A stretch of 64,000 bases of DNA from Janthinobacterium lividum (GCF_034424625.1 NZ_CP139976.1:2728001-2792000), one strand, 5' to 3'; counted from the stretch's first letter, positions 17,574 to 26,268 are shown. Notes: generated by a model from the sequence alone, not told the origin. Made by a program: numbers and translations.

Positions 17574-19029
17574 GCGGGGCGCGCGCCGGCTGCTCGAGCG
17601 CCTGTTGCCGCCGTCGCTGCTGGGGCGCTTGTCCGTGGTGATGGTCGCCGGCGTGCTGGCCACGCAACTGGTGGGCAACCTGATCTGGGCCACGCAGCTG
17701 CGCCGCGACTCGGCGGTGGAGGCGCGCATGGCTTCGCAGCACCTGGCCCGCAGCGCCGCCAGCACCATCCGTTTCTTCCTCAGCCTGCCGGCCAACTACC
17801 GCCCCATCCTGATCCAGCAATTTCGCGAGATGGGCGGCACGCGCTTCTTTGTCAACGTCAACCAGGGGCCGCTGGCCATCCGCGAAATCGCCCCGCACGC
17901 GCTGGCCGATACGGTGGTGGCCACAGTGGGCGCGGCGCTGAAGAACGACTTGCCGCAGCTGGCCGGCTACCGTGTGGGTTTCGCCTGGCCGGGCGACCTG
18001 GTGGTGGCCGACAGCGGCGCGCACATCGGCGACTTGCCGGAAAACTGGGTGCAGCACATCTTGCTGCTGAAACCGAATCCCGCGCCCGTCCTCGTGATCC
18101 AGGCCGAGCTGGAGCCTGGCAACTGGCTGTACCTGGCGGCACTGATGCCCAACCCGTATTTCTTGCAAAGCAGTAATCCGTGGACATTGGACCGGGTATT
18201 GCTGCAAGCGTTGTCGCTGGCGGCCGTGCTGCTGCTGTCGATCCTCGTCGTACGCTGGACAACACGGCCGCTGGCCGCCTTGTCGGACGCGGCCGAAGCG
18301 TTTGGCCGTGGCGAGACGCCGCCGCCCCTGCCGCAGACGGGCAGCCGCGAGTTCGTGCAGACGGCGCGCGCCTTCAGCGGCATGCGCGAACGCATCCAGC
18401 GCTACCTGGAAGACCGCGAACGGCTGTTCGTCTCGATTTCGCACGACTTGCGCACGCCCATCACGCGCCTGAAATTGCGCACGGAACTGCTCGACGACGA
18501 TGTGCAGCGCAACGAATTCCACGATGACCTCGATGAGCTGGACATGATGGTCAAGGGCGCGCTGCAATGCGTGAAGGATAGCGATATCCATGAAAACGCC
18601 ACCGAGGTGCGGCTGGACCCCTTGCTGCAGCGCATGGTGCGCGGGACCCAGCTGGCTGGCCATGAAGTGCATTACGCGGAGACGGGCCTGAGCGTGAAGG
18701 CCAAGCCCCTGGCCCTGAAGCGCGCCATCGGTAATCTGCTCGACAATGCCCTGTTTTATGGCAAGACGGCCCACCTGTCGGCGTGCCGCGAAGGCGTCAA
18801 CGTGGTGATCCGCATCCGCGATGACGGCCCCGGCGTGGCCGAAGAGGCGTTCGCCAGCCTGTTCCAGCCCTATGTGCGCCTGGAACATGGCCGCGAGCAA
18901 AACGCGCATGGCATGGGATTGGGGCTCGGTATCGCGCGCAGCATCATCCAGGCCCATGGCGGCGAGCTGACCCTGGCCAACCACCGCGACGGCGGCCTGG
19001 AAGCGACCATCCGCCTGCCGGCACACTGA
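17566..19029 (+). CDS. Membrane sensor histidine kinase (EnvZ/GtrS type)
   Basis: Inner-membrane kinase (487 aa). TM1 is about residues 19-41, a periplasmic sensor of about 165 residues follows, TM2 is about 208-229, and HAMP about 231-284. The H-box is VSISHDLRTPITRLK with His293, followed by N-box NLLDNALFYG, G1 DDGPG and G2 GMGLGLGIA. The Pro/Arg-rich HAMP-to-H-box link (RRYLEDRERLFVSISHDLRTP-like) matches EnvZ/GtrS-type kinases. It is the third gene of the binding-protein, regulator, kinase cassette. The periplasmic domain is the presumed docking site for the sugar-loaded binding protein or for the sugar itself; this is inference. Confidence 0.9.
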   Translation: MPERGARRLLERLLPPSLLGRLSVVMVAGVLATQLVGNLIWATQLRRDSAVEARMASQHLARSAASTIRFFLSLPANYRPILIQQFREMGGTRFFVNVNQGPLAIREIAPHALADTVVATVGAALKNDLPQLAGYRVGFAWPGDLVVADSGAHIGDLPENWVQHILLLKPNPAPVLVIQAELEPGNWLYLAALMPNPYFLQSSNPWTLDRVLLQALSLAAVLLLSILVVRWTTRPLAALSDAAEAFGRGETPPPLPQTGSREFVQTARAFSGMRERIQRYLEDRERLFVSISHDLRTPITRLKLRTELLDDDVQRNEFHDDLDELDMMVKGALQCVKDSDIHENATEVRLDPLLQRMVRGTQLAGHEVHYAETGLSVKAKPLALKRAIGNLLDNALFYGKTAHLSACREGVNVVIRIRDDGPGVAEEAFASLFQPYVRLEHGREQNAHGMGLGLGIARSIIQAHGGELTLANHRDGGLEATIRLPAH

Positions 19030-19050
19030 AGTGCCGCCATGCCTGCCGCG

Positions 19051-19701
19051 TCAGTGCGGCGTGCCCAGCATGCGCAGGCAGGCGTCGGCCACGTCAGCGG
19101 CGAAGGCGCTGCTGTCCTGTAACTGCGCGGCGATGGCGTCGTCCGTCACGCCGTGCACGGCCGAGTAAATCATCAGGGCCGCCAGGCGCGGCTGCGGCAG
19201 GGGCCATGCGCCCGCCGCCGCGCCGCCCGCCAGGATGGCGCCGAGCTGGGCCAGGATGGCGTTCTTGTCGGGATTGTCCGCAGGGTCGATGCCGATGCTG
19301 CGCCGGTGGCTCGTGTAGACGATGTCGTGCAATTGCCAGGTGCCCAGGTAAGTGGCGACATTCGCCTGCACCCATGCGCGCAGCCGGCCTTCCCAGTCGT
19401 TGGGCATGCACAGGCCGATGGCCGCTTCCAGGCTGGCCAGGAAGTGCTGCGTATAGCGTTCGGCCAGCGCCGCCAGCATCTCGTGCTTGGACGGAAAATA
19501 GTGATAGAACGTGCCTTTCGCCACGCCGGCCAGGCTGGTGATGTCGCTGACGGTGGTCGCGTCAACACCCTTGTCGAGGAACAGGCGCTCGGCGGCGGTC
19601 ATCAATTCATCGAGGCGCACTTCGGCTGGTTTGGTGCGGGGGCGTGCGGGCGTGTCCGTGGCAGGGGCGGCGTCGTGCATGGCGCGGAGGAAAGTAGTCA
19701 T
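19051..19701 (-). CDS. TetR-family repressor
   Basis: Transcriptional regulator (216 aa) with an N-terminal TetR helix-turn-helix: LDELMTAAERLFLDKG, TTVSDITSLAGVAKGTFYHYFPSKHEML at about residues 30-75. The C-terminal helical ligand domain is variable. Start ATG 19701 is chosen; ATG 19680 is an alternative and neither has a good ribosome site. It is divergent from an MFS exporter, with a TGACCG-A-CGGTCA operator lying over the exporter promoter. The usual model is repression of the exporter, relieved by its substrate; the substrate cannot be read from the sequence. Confidence 0.9.
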   Translation of the reverse strand: MTTFLRAMHDAAPATDTPARPRTKPAEVRLDELMTAAERLFLDKGVDATTVSDITSLAGVAKGTFYHYFPSKHEMLAALAERYTQHFLASLEAAIGLCMPNDWEGRLRAWVQANVATYLGTWQLHDIVYTSHRRSIGIDPADNPDKNAILAQLGAILAGGAAAGAWPLPQPRLAALMIYSAVHGVTDDAIAAQLQDSSAFAADVADACLRMLGTPH

Positions 19702-19765
19702 GCGTCTAGTATAAGTGAAGCGCTGGCGCTGCCAAAGCTCACCTGTGCACACGATTGGTTTTTAA

Positions 19766-19794
19766 TTGACCGACGGTCAGTCGATTGTTATGAT
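19766..19794 (+). promoter_or_regulatory. MFS promoter with overlapping TetR operator
   Basis: TTGACC (19766-19771), 17-base spacer, TATGAT (19789-19794): a near-consensus sigma-70 promoter 30 bases before the MFS start. TGACCG-A-CGGTCA (19767-19779) is a perfect 13-bp palindrome lying on the -35 element, a position where the divergently encoded TetR protein would block RNA polymerase. Confidence 0.8.
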
Positions 19795-19823
19795 GAAGGC
19801 AAACTCATACATCGGAACCACTC

Positions 19824-21203
19824 ATGCAACGTTATCGCCGGGCGGCTCTGGTAGCCGCCGCCTACCTTGGAACCTTTCTTGCCTCGCTCGATATCAGCAT
19901 CGTCAACGTGGCCTTGCCCACCTTGCAAACGGCGCTGGCGACGGATATGGCGGGCTTGCAGTGGGTGGTCAACGCCTACGCGCTGTGCCTGTCGGCCTGC
20001 ATGCTGTCGGCCGGGCCGCTGGGCGATCGGCATGGGCACAAGCGCATCTGGCTGCTGGGCGTGGCGTTATTTACAGTGGGCTCGCTGCTGTGTGCGCTGG
20101 CCGCCAGCCTGCCGCTGCTGCTGGCGGGCCGGGCCGTGCAGGGCGTCGCGGGGGCCTTGCTGATCCCCGGCGCGATGCCGATATTGAGCCACGCGTTTCC
20201 CGACCCGCGCGAACGGGCGCACGTGATCGGCGGCTGGTCGGCTTTCAGCGCGCTGGCGCTGATTCTGGGGCCGCTGCTGGGCGGCATGCTGCTGGAGACC
20301 ACGGGCTGGCAAAGCATCTTCCTGATCAACCTGCCGCTGGGCTTGCTGGCCATGCTGCTGGGGGCCTGGGGCATCACGGAGCGCCATTACCGTGAGCAGG
20401 CGGCGCTGGACCGGACGGGGCAGGTACTCAGCATCGTCTGGCTCGGCGCGCTTACCTACGGCTTGATCGCACTGGGCGAGGCGGACGGACCGGGCGGCAT
20501 GGCTGCCTGGCCATCGCTGGGCGGGGCGCTGCTGGCCTTCATCGCCTTCCTGGCCGTCGAAGCGCGCGCGCCGCGCCCCCTGTTGCCGCTGCGGCTGTTT
20601 CGCGACCGGACCTTTGCGGTGATCAACCTTGCCTCGCTGGTGCTGGGTTTTGCCTGCTACAGCAGCCTGTTCTTTTTCTCGCTGTACCTGCAGCAAATCC
20701 AGGGCTGGCCGGCGGGCGCCAGCGGCTGGCGCATGTTGCCGCAGTTTGCGGCCATGGGCATCGTTTCCCTGTGCTTCGGCCGCCTCAGCCGCCACGTGTC
20801 CCTGCGGCGATTGATGCTGGCGGGCTATGTGCTGGCGGGGCTGGTGCTGCTGGCGACGGCGACCTTGGCGCCGCGGACGCCCTACGCCATCGTCGGCAGC
20901 CTGTTCGGCCTGCTGGGCCTGGCCATGGGATTGGCCGTGCCAGCCACGGGCTTGCTGGCGATGGCAGCCGTGGAAGGCGAGCGGGCCGCCATGGCATCGG
21001 CCATCATGAATGCCTTGCGCCAGGCGGGGATGACCATGGGCGTGGCCGTGCTGGGCAGCGTGATGAGCTTGCGCGCCGCCACCCTGCTGGAGCGGGCGGG
21101 GCAGGTTGCCGCCCTGGCCGCCGGCTTTCAGCTGGCGATGCTGATGGCAGGGCTGGCGTGCCTTGCCGTGGCCTTGCCGCTGTACTGCTTGCCGCCGAAG
21201 TAA
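19824..21203 (+). CDS. MFS drug exporter, DHA2 (EmrB/QacA) type
   Basis: Proton-driven efflux pump (459 aa) with roughly 14 hydrophobic segments. The start AAYLGTFLASLDISIVNVALPTLQ is the D1-type motif of the DHA2 family, followed by QWVVNAYALCLSACMLSAGPLGDRHGHKRIWLLG (motif A) and GRAVQGVAGALLIPGAMPIL. The mid-protein segment IFLINLPLG is also typical. It is controlled by the adjacent TetR gene through the operator at 19767-19779. Substrates in this family range from dyes and antibiotics to small toxic metabolites; none is implied here. It converges on a peptidase-like gene with only three bases between the stops. Confidence 0.92.
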   Translation: MQRYRRAALVAAAYLGTFLASLDISIVNVALPTLQTALATDMAGLQWVVNAYALCLSACMLSAGPLGDRHGHKRIWLLGVALFTVGSLLCALAASLPLLLAGRAVQGVAGALLIPGAMPILSHAFPDPRERAHVIGGWSAFSALALILGPLLGGMLLETTGWQSIFLINLPLGLLAMLLGAWGITERHYREQAALDRTGQVLSIVWLGALTYGLIALGEADGPGGMAAWPSLGGALLAFIAFLAVEARAPRPLLPLRLFRDRTFAVINLASLVLGFACYSSLFFFSLYLQQIQGWPAGASGWRMLPQFAAMGIVSLCFGRLSRHVSLRRLMLAGYVLAGLVLLATATLAPRTPYAIVGSLFGLLGLAMGLAVPATGLLAMAAVEGERAAMASAIMNALRQAGMTMGVAVLGSVMSLRAATLLERAGQVAALAAGFQLAMLMAGLACLAVALPLYCLPPK

Positions 21204-21206
21204 GGC

Positions 21207-22424
21207 TCAGGCACGCAAGGCGCTGGGCACGCGTGGCGACGACATCAGGTCGCGGAACGCGGCCCAGTGTTCCGCGCGCGTCGCGCCCTGGCGCTCGACA
21301 TAGGCTTTCGCCATGTCCTGGCCCAGGTTGTAATTGATGACGTACGCGCCCATGGCGTCGTAGAACTGCAGGCGCTGCGCGGATTTCTCGGCCGGGTACA
21401 GGCGCACGTTGACCAGCCATTCCAGTGCCTCTTCGCGGTTCAGGCTGCCTTCGAGGTACTGGCGCGCGATATCGTTGTCGGCATAGCTCAGTTTGGCCAG
21501 CAGCCCATTGAGTTGCGCATAGCGGGGCGCCAGCGCCGGATCGAGGCCGGCCAGCGGGTACAGCACCTGCTGTTCGAAAGCCAGCCGCTCCGCATCCGTG
21601 AAACTCAGTTCGATGCCGTAATTGGCCGTGCCTTCGGCAATCAGGGATTGCGGAGAATATAGCGGATAGATGCAGTATTCCATCCAGCCCTTGCCACGCA
21701 CCAGGTCGCGCTCGAGCAGCACGTTGTAGACGTGGTGGCCCGGATACGCTTCGTGGCAGCCGAGGTCGACGGCGCGGTCTATGTACACGGGCAAGTCGGT
21801 ATTGATCTGGATCACGCTCTGGTAGTTGCCCTTGTACCAGTTGTAGCCGCTCCACGGCTTGTCGGTGACGAATTCCAGCACGAAATCTTCGCCTTCGGGC
21901 AGGGCGATGTACTGCAAGGTGCGTTCGCGGCCCGCGCGGATGGCCGCATCCATGACGGCGCGTAGTTTGTCGGCGGGAATGACAAGTTGCGCGCGCAAGG
22001 CATTGACCCGGTCGCTGACCGTGCCGTCGCCAGGCAGCAGGGCATCGATCTGCGCCACCAGTTCTGCATAGTATGCGCGGCTGTGGTGGGGCGAGACGGC
22101 GTCGTACAGGCGCGCGCTTTCCGTATCGAAATCCAGGCGCGATCCCTGCAGCATGTCCGCCTTGGCCAGCACGGCTTGCAACTGCTTGCGCAGGTTGAGG
22201 GCGCGCAAGCAGGCGGCGTCGGTCAGCAGGGCCAGCGCCGCGTTTGCACCATCCTTGATATCGCTCAAATCCTGTTGCTGTTCTGCCGCTACGGCCTGCC
22301 ATTCTGGCGGGCCGTAATACGCGTCCACATACGAGACATCGTGCTGGCCCATGGCCAGGACCAGCTTGACATAGCGTTCGGCCACGTCGGTGAGGAGGGG
22401 AGAGTGGCTGTCGTGCTGCGTCAT
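21207..22424 (-). CDS. DUF885-like protein with HEAYPGHH motif
   Basis: Protein of 405 aa with HEAYPGHH at residues 224-231, the HExxPGHH-type zinc-binding signature of DUF885 family metallopeptidase-like proteins. A later glutamate in SLIAEGTANYGIE (about 262-274) is a plausible third ligand. No signal peptide is visible from ATG 22424, which has AGGAAG at good spacing, so it should be cytoplasmic; many DUF885 proteins are exported and about 580-600 residues long, so this is a short version. Its neighbours give no pathway. Substrate unknown. Confidence 0.75.
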   Translation of the reverse strand: MTQHDSHSPLLTDVAERYVKLVLAMGQHDVSYVDAYYGPPEWQAVAAEQQQDLSDIKDGANAALALLTDAACLRALNLRKQLQAVLAKADMLQGSRLDFDTESARLYDAVSPHHSRAYYAELVAQIDALLPGDGTVSDRVNALRAQLVIPADKLRAVMDAAIRAGRERTLQYIALPEGEDFVLEFVTDKPWSGYNWYKGNYQSVIQINTDLPVYIDRAVDLGCHEAYPGHHVYNVLLERDLVRGKGWMEYCIYPLYSPQSLIAEGTANYGIELSFTDAERLAFEQQVLYPLAGLDPALAPRYAQLNGLLAKLSYADNDIARQYLEGSLNREEALEWLVNVRLYPAEKSAQRLQFYDAMGAYVINYNLGQDMAKAYVERQGATRAEHWAAFRDLMSSPRVPSALRA

Positions 22425-22661
22425 GGTGGCATGCTTCCTGGCGGTTGAACAGGTGCTTATTGTATAGCGCATCTGCATGCAGATGCGATGTACACACGCG
22501 ACATCATTTCCCTATAACAATTAGAAAAACGCATCTTGATGTAGCTCAGTGAACCCGGCATTCGCGGCCTGTGTGCGTGGGTTTGGTAGCAAGATGGGCG
22601 GCCTACTTTTTTACATGTACACGTGATTTCCCCCTTGATCTTTCTTCGTTTATGGACGAAT
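22425..22661. other. Intergenic region without recognised gene
   Basis: This stretch separates the DUF885-like gene from the toxin remnant. It is AT-richer than its surroundings (for example around 22500-22540) and must hold promoters for both directions, but I could not place one with confidence. Confidence 0.4.
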
Positions 22662-23052
22662 ATGATGTACGAGATACGGCACTACCTGACATCATCGGGC
22701 AGGGATTTGTATACGGAATGGCTGAAGCGCCAGCGCGACAATACAGCCAGGGTAGCCATCGTGTGCCGCGTGCTGCGTATGATTGCCGGCAATTTTGGCG
22801 ACCATAAATTTTGCCACGACGGCGTGTGGGAGTTGCGCATCGATGTGGGACCCGGCTACCGCGTGTATTACGCCATCGCTGACGGCCAGATCATTTTATT
22901 ATTGTGTGGCGGCGCAAGCGCGTGGAGACAAGCGCACGCAGTCGAAAGATATCGAATACGCCTGTGCCTGCTGGTACGACTGGAAGGAGAGGGAAGGTGA
23001 AAGAGGACGTGAAAGAGGTCATGAGCAAACCACCAAGAGACCGCTCGCATGA
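22662..23052 (+). pseudogene. RelE/HigB-type toxin, frameshifted near the C-terminus
   Basis: The first 80 or so residues match the Gp49-like/RelE toxin family: MYEIRHYLTSSGRDLYTEWLK, NFGDHKFCHDGVWELRIDVGPGYRVYYAIADGQIILLLCGG. In the family this continues with GDKRTQ..DI...YW.DWKER. Here that tail exists but in the +1 frame: GDKRTQSKDIEYACACWYDWKERE begins at 22924. Between CGG and GDK lie 13 extra bases (22914-22926) that include CAAGCGC, repeated at 22929-22935, so a small imperfect duplication explains the shift. The as-is frame ends at 23000 with an unrelated tail (AWRQAHAVERYRI). The toxin would normally cleave ribosome-bound mRNA; loss of the C-terminal helix probably inactivates it. 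A sequencing error is the alternative. Confidence 0.7.
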
Positions 23053-23356
23053 CGAGGCGATGGCCGAACTGTACCGCGACGATCCCGCCTTTGCCCTTGT
23101 ATTGATCAACGATATCCTCGTCGATGGCGACCGCGGCGAACTGCTGGCCGTGCTACGGCAGCTGACGCGCGCCTTTGGCGGCGTGCCCGCCGTGGCGCAG
23201 GCGGCCAAGCTCAATCCTACCCAGCTGTACCGCACCTTGTCGCCCGATGGCAATCCCTCCTTGAGCACCTTGACGGCCATCCTCGATGCCATGGGCTTGC
23301 GCCTGGCCGTGGAACCCAGGCAGCCCGAGCGTCCATTTCCCGCGCCGGCTGCCTGA
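23021..23356 (+). CDS. HigA-like antitoxin (HTH)
   Basis: Small DNA-binding protein (111 aa) of the addiction-module antidote family found after Gp49-like toxins. Visible family features are YRDDPAFALVLINDILVDGD, LLAVLRQLTRAFGGVPAVAQAAKLNPTQLYRTLSPDGNPSLSTLTAILDAMGLRL, a Cro/C1-like helix-turn-helix in residues about 55-100. ATG 23021 has AAAGAGG upstream; GTG 22997 with GGAGAGGGAA is an equally good alternative. The gene overlaps the original (restored) reading frame of the toxin. It appears intact although its toxin is frameshifted, as expected if antitoxin loss would have been lethal while toxin loss is tolerated. Confidence 0.8.
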   Translation: MSKPPRDRSHDEAMAELYRDDPAFALVLINDILVDGDRGELLAVLRQLTRAFGGVPAVAQAAKLNPTQLYRTLSPDGNPSLSTLTAILDAMGLRLAVEPRQPERPFPAPAA

Positions 23357-23371
23357 GTCCCTGCCTCTGGC

Positions 23372-24394
23372 TTAAAACTCCACGGGCCGTGCCTCGCGCA
23401 TCGCTTGCGTCATGGCCAGGCCGATGCGCGTTGCTTCCGTCGCGTCGTGCAAGGTCAGCGACAAGGTGCGCCGGCCCAGTGCCGCATCCGTGAACTCCTG
23501 CGCCTCGATCAAAAAGGCGTCGGCGAAGCGGGCATAGAAGTCCGGCGTGCATTCATTGCGTACGCCATGCGCATCCGAAATTTCCACCCTATTCAGGCGC
23601 GGATTGCTGCCCACGGCCAGGCGGCCGCCCGTGCCAAACACTTCCGTCAGGGTTTCGTGGCCGTGCGCCATGGTGCGCGAGGCCATGAAGCTGGCCATGC
23701 TGCCATCGGAAAATTCGACCGTCGCCAGGCCATTGTCCACGTCGCCGAACGCCTGCAAGCCCGTGTGGATGGCGTTGGTGCCGCTCGCATACACGCGTTT
23801 GGGCACGGGATTGCCCAGCAGCCAGCGCGCCAGGTCGATATCGTGCACGCTGCAATCGAGGAAGATGCCGCCGCTGGTGGGGGCGAAGCGCATGAAGGCG
23901 CCGCTGGGGTCGTTCTGGTCGCAGGTTTGCGAACGCACCAGATACGGCTTGCCGACGACACCTTGGGCGATCTTTTGCTGCGCGTCATGGTAGCTGGCAT
24001 CGAAACGGCGCACGAAGCCGATCATGACGGTCAGCTGCGGGTGGCGCGCCGCTTCCGCTTCCACCTTCAGGCAATCGGCCAGGTCCAGGGACAGCGGCTT
24101 TTCGCAAAACACGTGCTTGCCGGCGCGCAGGGCGGCGATGATCTGGTCCGCATGCAGCGAGGTGGGCGTGACGAGGAAGACGGCGTCCAGGCCCGGGTGG
24201 GCCAGCAGGGCGTCGTAGTCGGCATAACCGGTGGTGATGCCGAGCGTGCTGGCTGCCCAGTCCAGTTCTGCTGGTACGGGGCTGCAGGCGGCCACGACTT
24301 CGGCATTCGGCACGCGCTGCGCCAGGTTGATGGCGTGGCGCTGGCCCAGCCGGCCCAGGCCGACGATGCCGACTTTTAATGTTGGGGATGACAT
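23372..24394 (-). CDS. Gfo/Idh/MocA dehydrogenase, inositol-type
   Basis: NAD(P)-dependent sugar or cyclitol dehydrogenase (340 aa). The Rossmann motif is VGIVGLGRLGQRH (GLGRLG at 12-17), and the catalytic EKP is at 98-100 (HVFCEKPLSLD); GGIFLDCSVHDIDLARWLLG carries the conserved D-H-D pattern of the active site. It sits directly downstream of iolG on the same strand (28 bases), so it is probably a second inositol-isomer dehydrogenase, for example for scyllo- or chiro-inositol, feeding the same pathway. That specificity is inference; family membership is clear. Confidence 0.82.
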   Translation of the reverse strand: MSSPTLKVGIVGLGRLGQRHAINLAQRVPNAEVVAACSPVPAELDWAASTLGITTGYADYDALLAHPGLDAVFLVTPTSLHADQIIAALRAGKHVFCEKPLSLDLADCLKVEAEAARHPQLTVMIGFVRRFDASYHDAQQKIAQGVVGKPYLVRSQTCDQNDPSGAFMRFAPTSGGIFLDCSVHDIDLARWLLGNPVPKRVYASGTNAIHTGLQAFGDVDNGLATVEFSDGSMASFMASRTMAHGHETLTEVFGTGGRLAVGSNPRLNRVEISDAHGVRNECTPDFYARFADAFLIEAQEFTDAALGRRTLSLTLHDATEATRIGLAMTQAMREARPVEF

Positions 24395-24422
24395 GGTGTC
24401 TCCAGGTATTTTTATTATCGGT

Positions 24423-25412
24423 TTATAAAGTGACCACGCGCTGTTCGCGCCACGACAAGGTGGCCGCCTCGGCCAGTTCCAGTGCCTTCAAGCCATCGTG
24501 GACGGTGGTGCGCAGCGGCGTGCCGTGGGTGAGGGCGTCAAAGAAATGCGCCATTTCCTGCGCGTAGGCCACGCGATAACGTTCCAGGAAGAAGTCTTCC
24601 GGCTTGTCCACGCTGACATTCACCGAACCATAGGCCGTCACTTCCGTCGGCTTGTGGTTGCCCGCTTGCAGCATGCCGGCACTGCCCAGCACTTCGAAGC
24701 GCTGGTCGTAGCCGTAGGCGGCGCGGCGCGAGGCATTGATCTGGCACAAGCGTCCCTTGGCCGTGCGGATGGTGACGACGGCCGTGTCCAGGTCGCCCGC
24801 CTCGCCGATGGCGGGGTCGACCAGGCAGCTGCCCGTGGCGTGCACGCTGACGGCTTCATCGTCGAGTATCCAGCGGAAGATGTCGAAATCGTGGATCAGC
24901 ATATCCTTGAAGATGCCGCCCGACACCTTGATGTAGCTGACGGGCGGAGGACCAGGATCGCGGCTGGTGACGACCAGCAATTCGGGCGTGCCGATTTCGC
25001 CCGCTTCGATGCGTGTCTTGACGGCATTGAAAGTCGGGTCGTAGCGGCGCTGGAAACCCAGCATGCACAGGACCTTGGCTTCCTTGACGGCGGCGGCGCA
25101 GGCGCGCGCGCGGTCGATGGTCAGGTCGACGGGTTTTTCGCAAAATATGGCCTTGCCGGCGGCGGCCGAGCGCAGGATCAGGTCCGCGTGCGTGTCCGTG
25201 CTGGAAGCGATGACGACGGCCTTGATGGCGGGGTCGGCCAAGGCAGCCTCGACAGTCGCGCTGCTGCCGCCATGCAGTCCGGCCAGCGCGGCGGCCGCTT
25301 CCTGGTTGACGTCGACCACGTACTTGAACTGCACGCCGGGTTGGGCAGCCAGGTTGGCCGCGTGGATTTTGCCGATGCGTCCGGCGCCGAACAACGCTAC
25401 TTCAATCATCAT
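24423..25412 (-). CDS. iolG: myo-Inositol 2-dehydrogenase
   Basis: Oxidises myo-inositol to 2-keto-myo-inositol with NAD+, the first catabolic step. Protein of 329 aa: Rossmann GAGRIG at 9-14, EKP at 92-94 (AIFCEKPVDLT), GFQRRYDPTFNAVK, and GGIFKDMLIHDFDIFRWI with the catalytic His-Asp pattern. These are closer to IolG than the paralog downstream. The first two codons are both ATG (25412 and 25409). The start overlaps the end of the RpiR regulator gene by 11 bases, so regulator, iolG and the second dehydrogenase form one minus-strand operon divergent from the transporter and iolCDEB-mmsA operon. Confidence 0.9.
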   Translation of the reverse strand: MMIEVALFGAGRIGKIHAANLAAQPGVQFKYVVDVNQEAAAALAGLHGGSSATVEAALADPAIKAVVIASSTDTHADLILRSAAAGKAIFCEKPVDLTIDRARACAAAVKEAKVLCMLGFQRRYDPTFNAVKTRIEAGEIGTPELLVVTSRDPGPPPVSYIKVSGGIFKDMLIHDFDIFRWILDDEAVSVHATGSCLVDPAIGEAGDLDTAVVTIRTAKGRLCQINASRRAAYGYDQRFEVLGSAGMLQAGNHKPTEVTAYGSVNVSVDKPEDFFLERYRVAYAQEMAHFFDALTHGTPLRTTVHDGLKALELAEAATLSWREQRVVTL

Positions 25413-26268
25413 GTTCTCCTGGGGTGTGGATTTCTTCGATGTCGAGCTCTAATTTGTATGCCAGCGCGATGAACAGCGCCTGGCACAGGCAGATGGTGCT
25501 GGTCAGCGAACGGAAGGCGAAGGCGCTGCCCTCGGTGACGGTGAGCAGCGCGTCGGCGGCCCGCGCGAGCGGGGCCAGTTTGCTGTCGGTAATCACGAGG
25601 ACCTTGGCGCCCTTGTCTTGCGCCGCCTTGATGCACTGCTGGGTTTCCTTGCCGTAAGGCGAGAAACTGATGGCGATCGCCACATCGCGTTCGCGCACGC
25701 TGCGCATCTGTTCGCGGTGCATGCCGCCCAGTCCGCTGATCAGGTGCACGCGCTTGTCCGTGTGTTCCAGTGCGTAGGCGATGTAGGAGGCGATCGGAAA
25801 GGACCGGCGCACGCCGATCACATAGATATTTTCCGCTTTCAGCAGCAGGTTGACGGCCGCTTCCAGCTGCGCGTCGTCGAGGCCGGCCGCCAGGTCGTCG
25901 AGGCCGGCGCGGCTGGCGCCGACGAATTCGCGCGTCAGGTCGCCTGCGCTGAGGGCGGCGTCGCGCGTCGAAATGAGCTTGCGGATGCGCTGCTGATAGT
26001 CGGGCGTGGCGCCGGCCTGGTCCGTGTAAGCCTGGCGGAACACATCCTGCATTTCGGAAAAGCCCGTATAGCCGAAGCGCTGCGCGAAACGCACGATGGC
26101 GGATGGCTGCACGTCGCAGGCGGCAGCGATATCGCTGATGCGCTCGAGCATCAGGCTGGCCCGGTGCTTTTCAATGTATTGGGCAATGACTTTCAGCTGG
26201 CGCGACAGGTTGTCGTACTCGGCGGCAATGTGCTGCATCAACTGTTCGATGGGGGCGGTGGCTGCCAT
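25402..26268 (-). CDS. RpiR/MurR-family regulator of inositol genes (IolR-like)
   Basis: Transcription factor (288 aa) with an N-terminal RpiR helix-turn-helix (LSRQLKVIAQYIEKHRASLMLERISDIAAACDVQPSAIVRFAQRFGYTGFSEMQD, residues about 20-75) and a C-terminal SIS sugar-phosphate isomerase-like domain (VIGVRRSFPIASYIAYAL, AISFSPYGKETQQCIKAAQDKGAKVLVITD). Rhizobial and other proteobacterial inositol loci use RpiR-type IolR repressors that sense a pathway phosphate such as 2-deoxy-5-keto-gluconate 6-phosphate. Its position as first gene of the minus operon, divergent from the transporter, fits that role. The palindrome at 26348-26369 is the candidate site. Confidence 0.88.
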   Translation of the reverse strand: MAATAPIEQLMQHIAAEYDNLSRQLKVIAQYIEKHRASLMLERISDIAAACDVQPSAIVRFAQRFGYTGFSEMQDVFRQAYTDQAGATPDYQQRIRKLISTRDAALSAGDLTREFVGASRAGLDDLAAGLDDAQLEAAVNLLLKAENIYVIGVRRSFPIASYIAYALEHTDKRVHLISGLGGMHREQMRSVRERDVAIAISFSPYGKETQQCIKAAQDKGAKVLVITDSKLAPLARAADALLTVTEGSAFAFRSLTSTICLCQALFIALAYKLELDIEEIHTPGEHDD

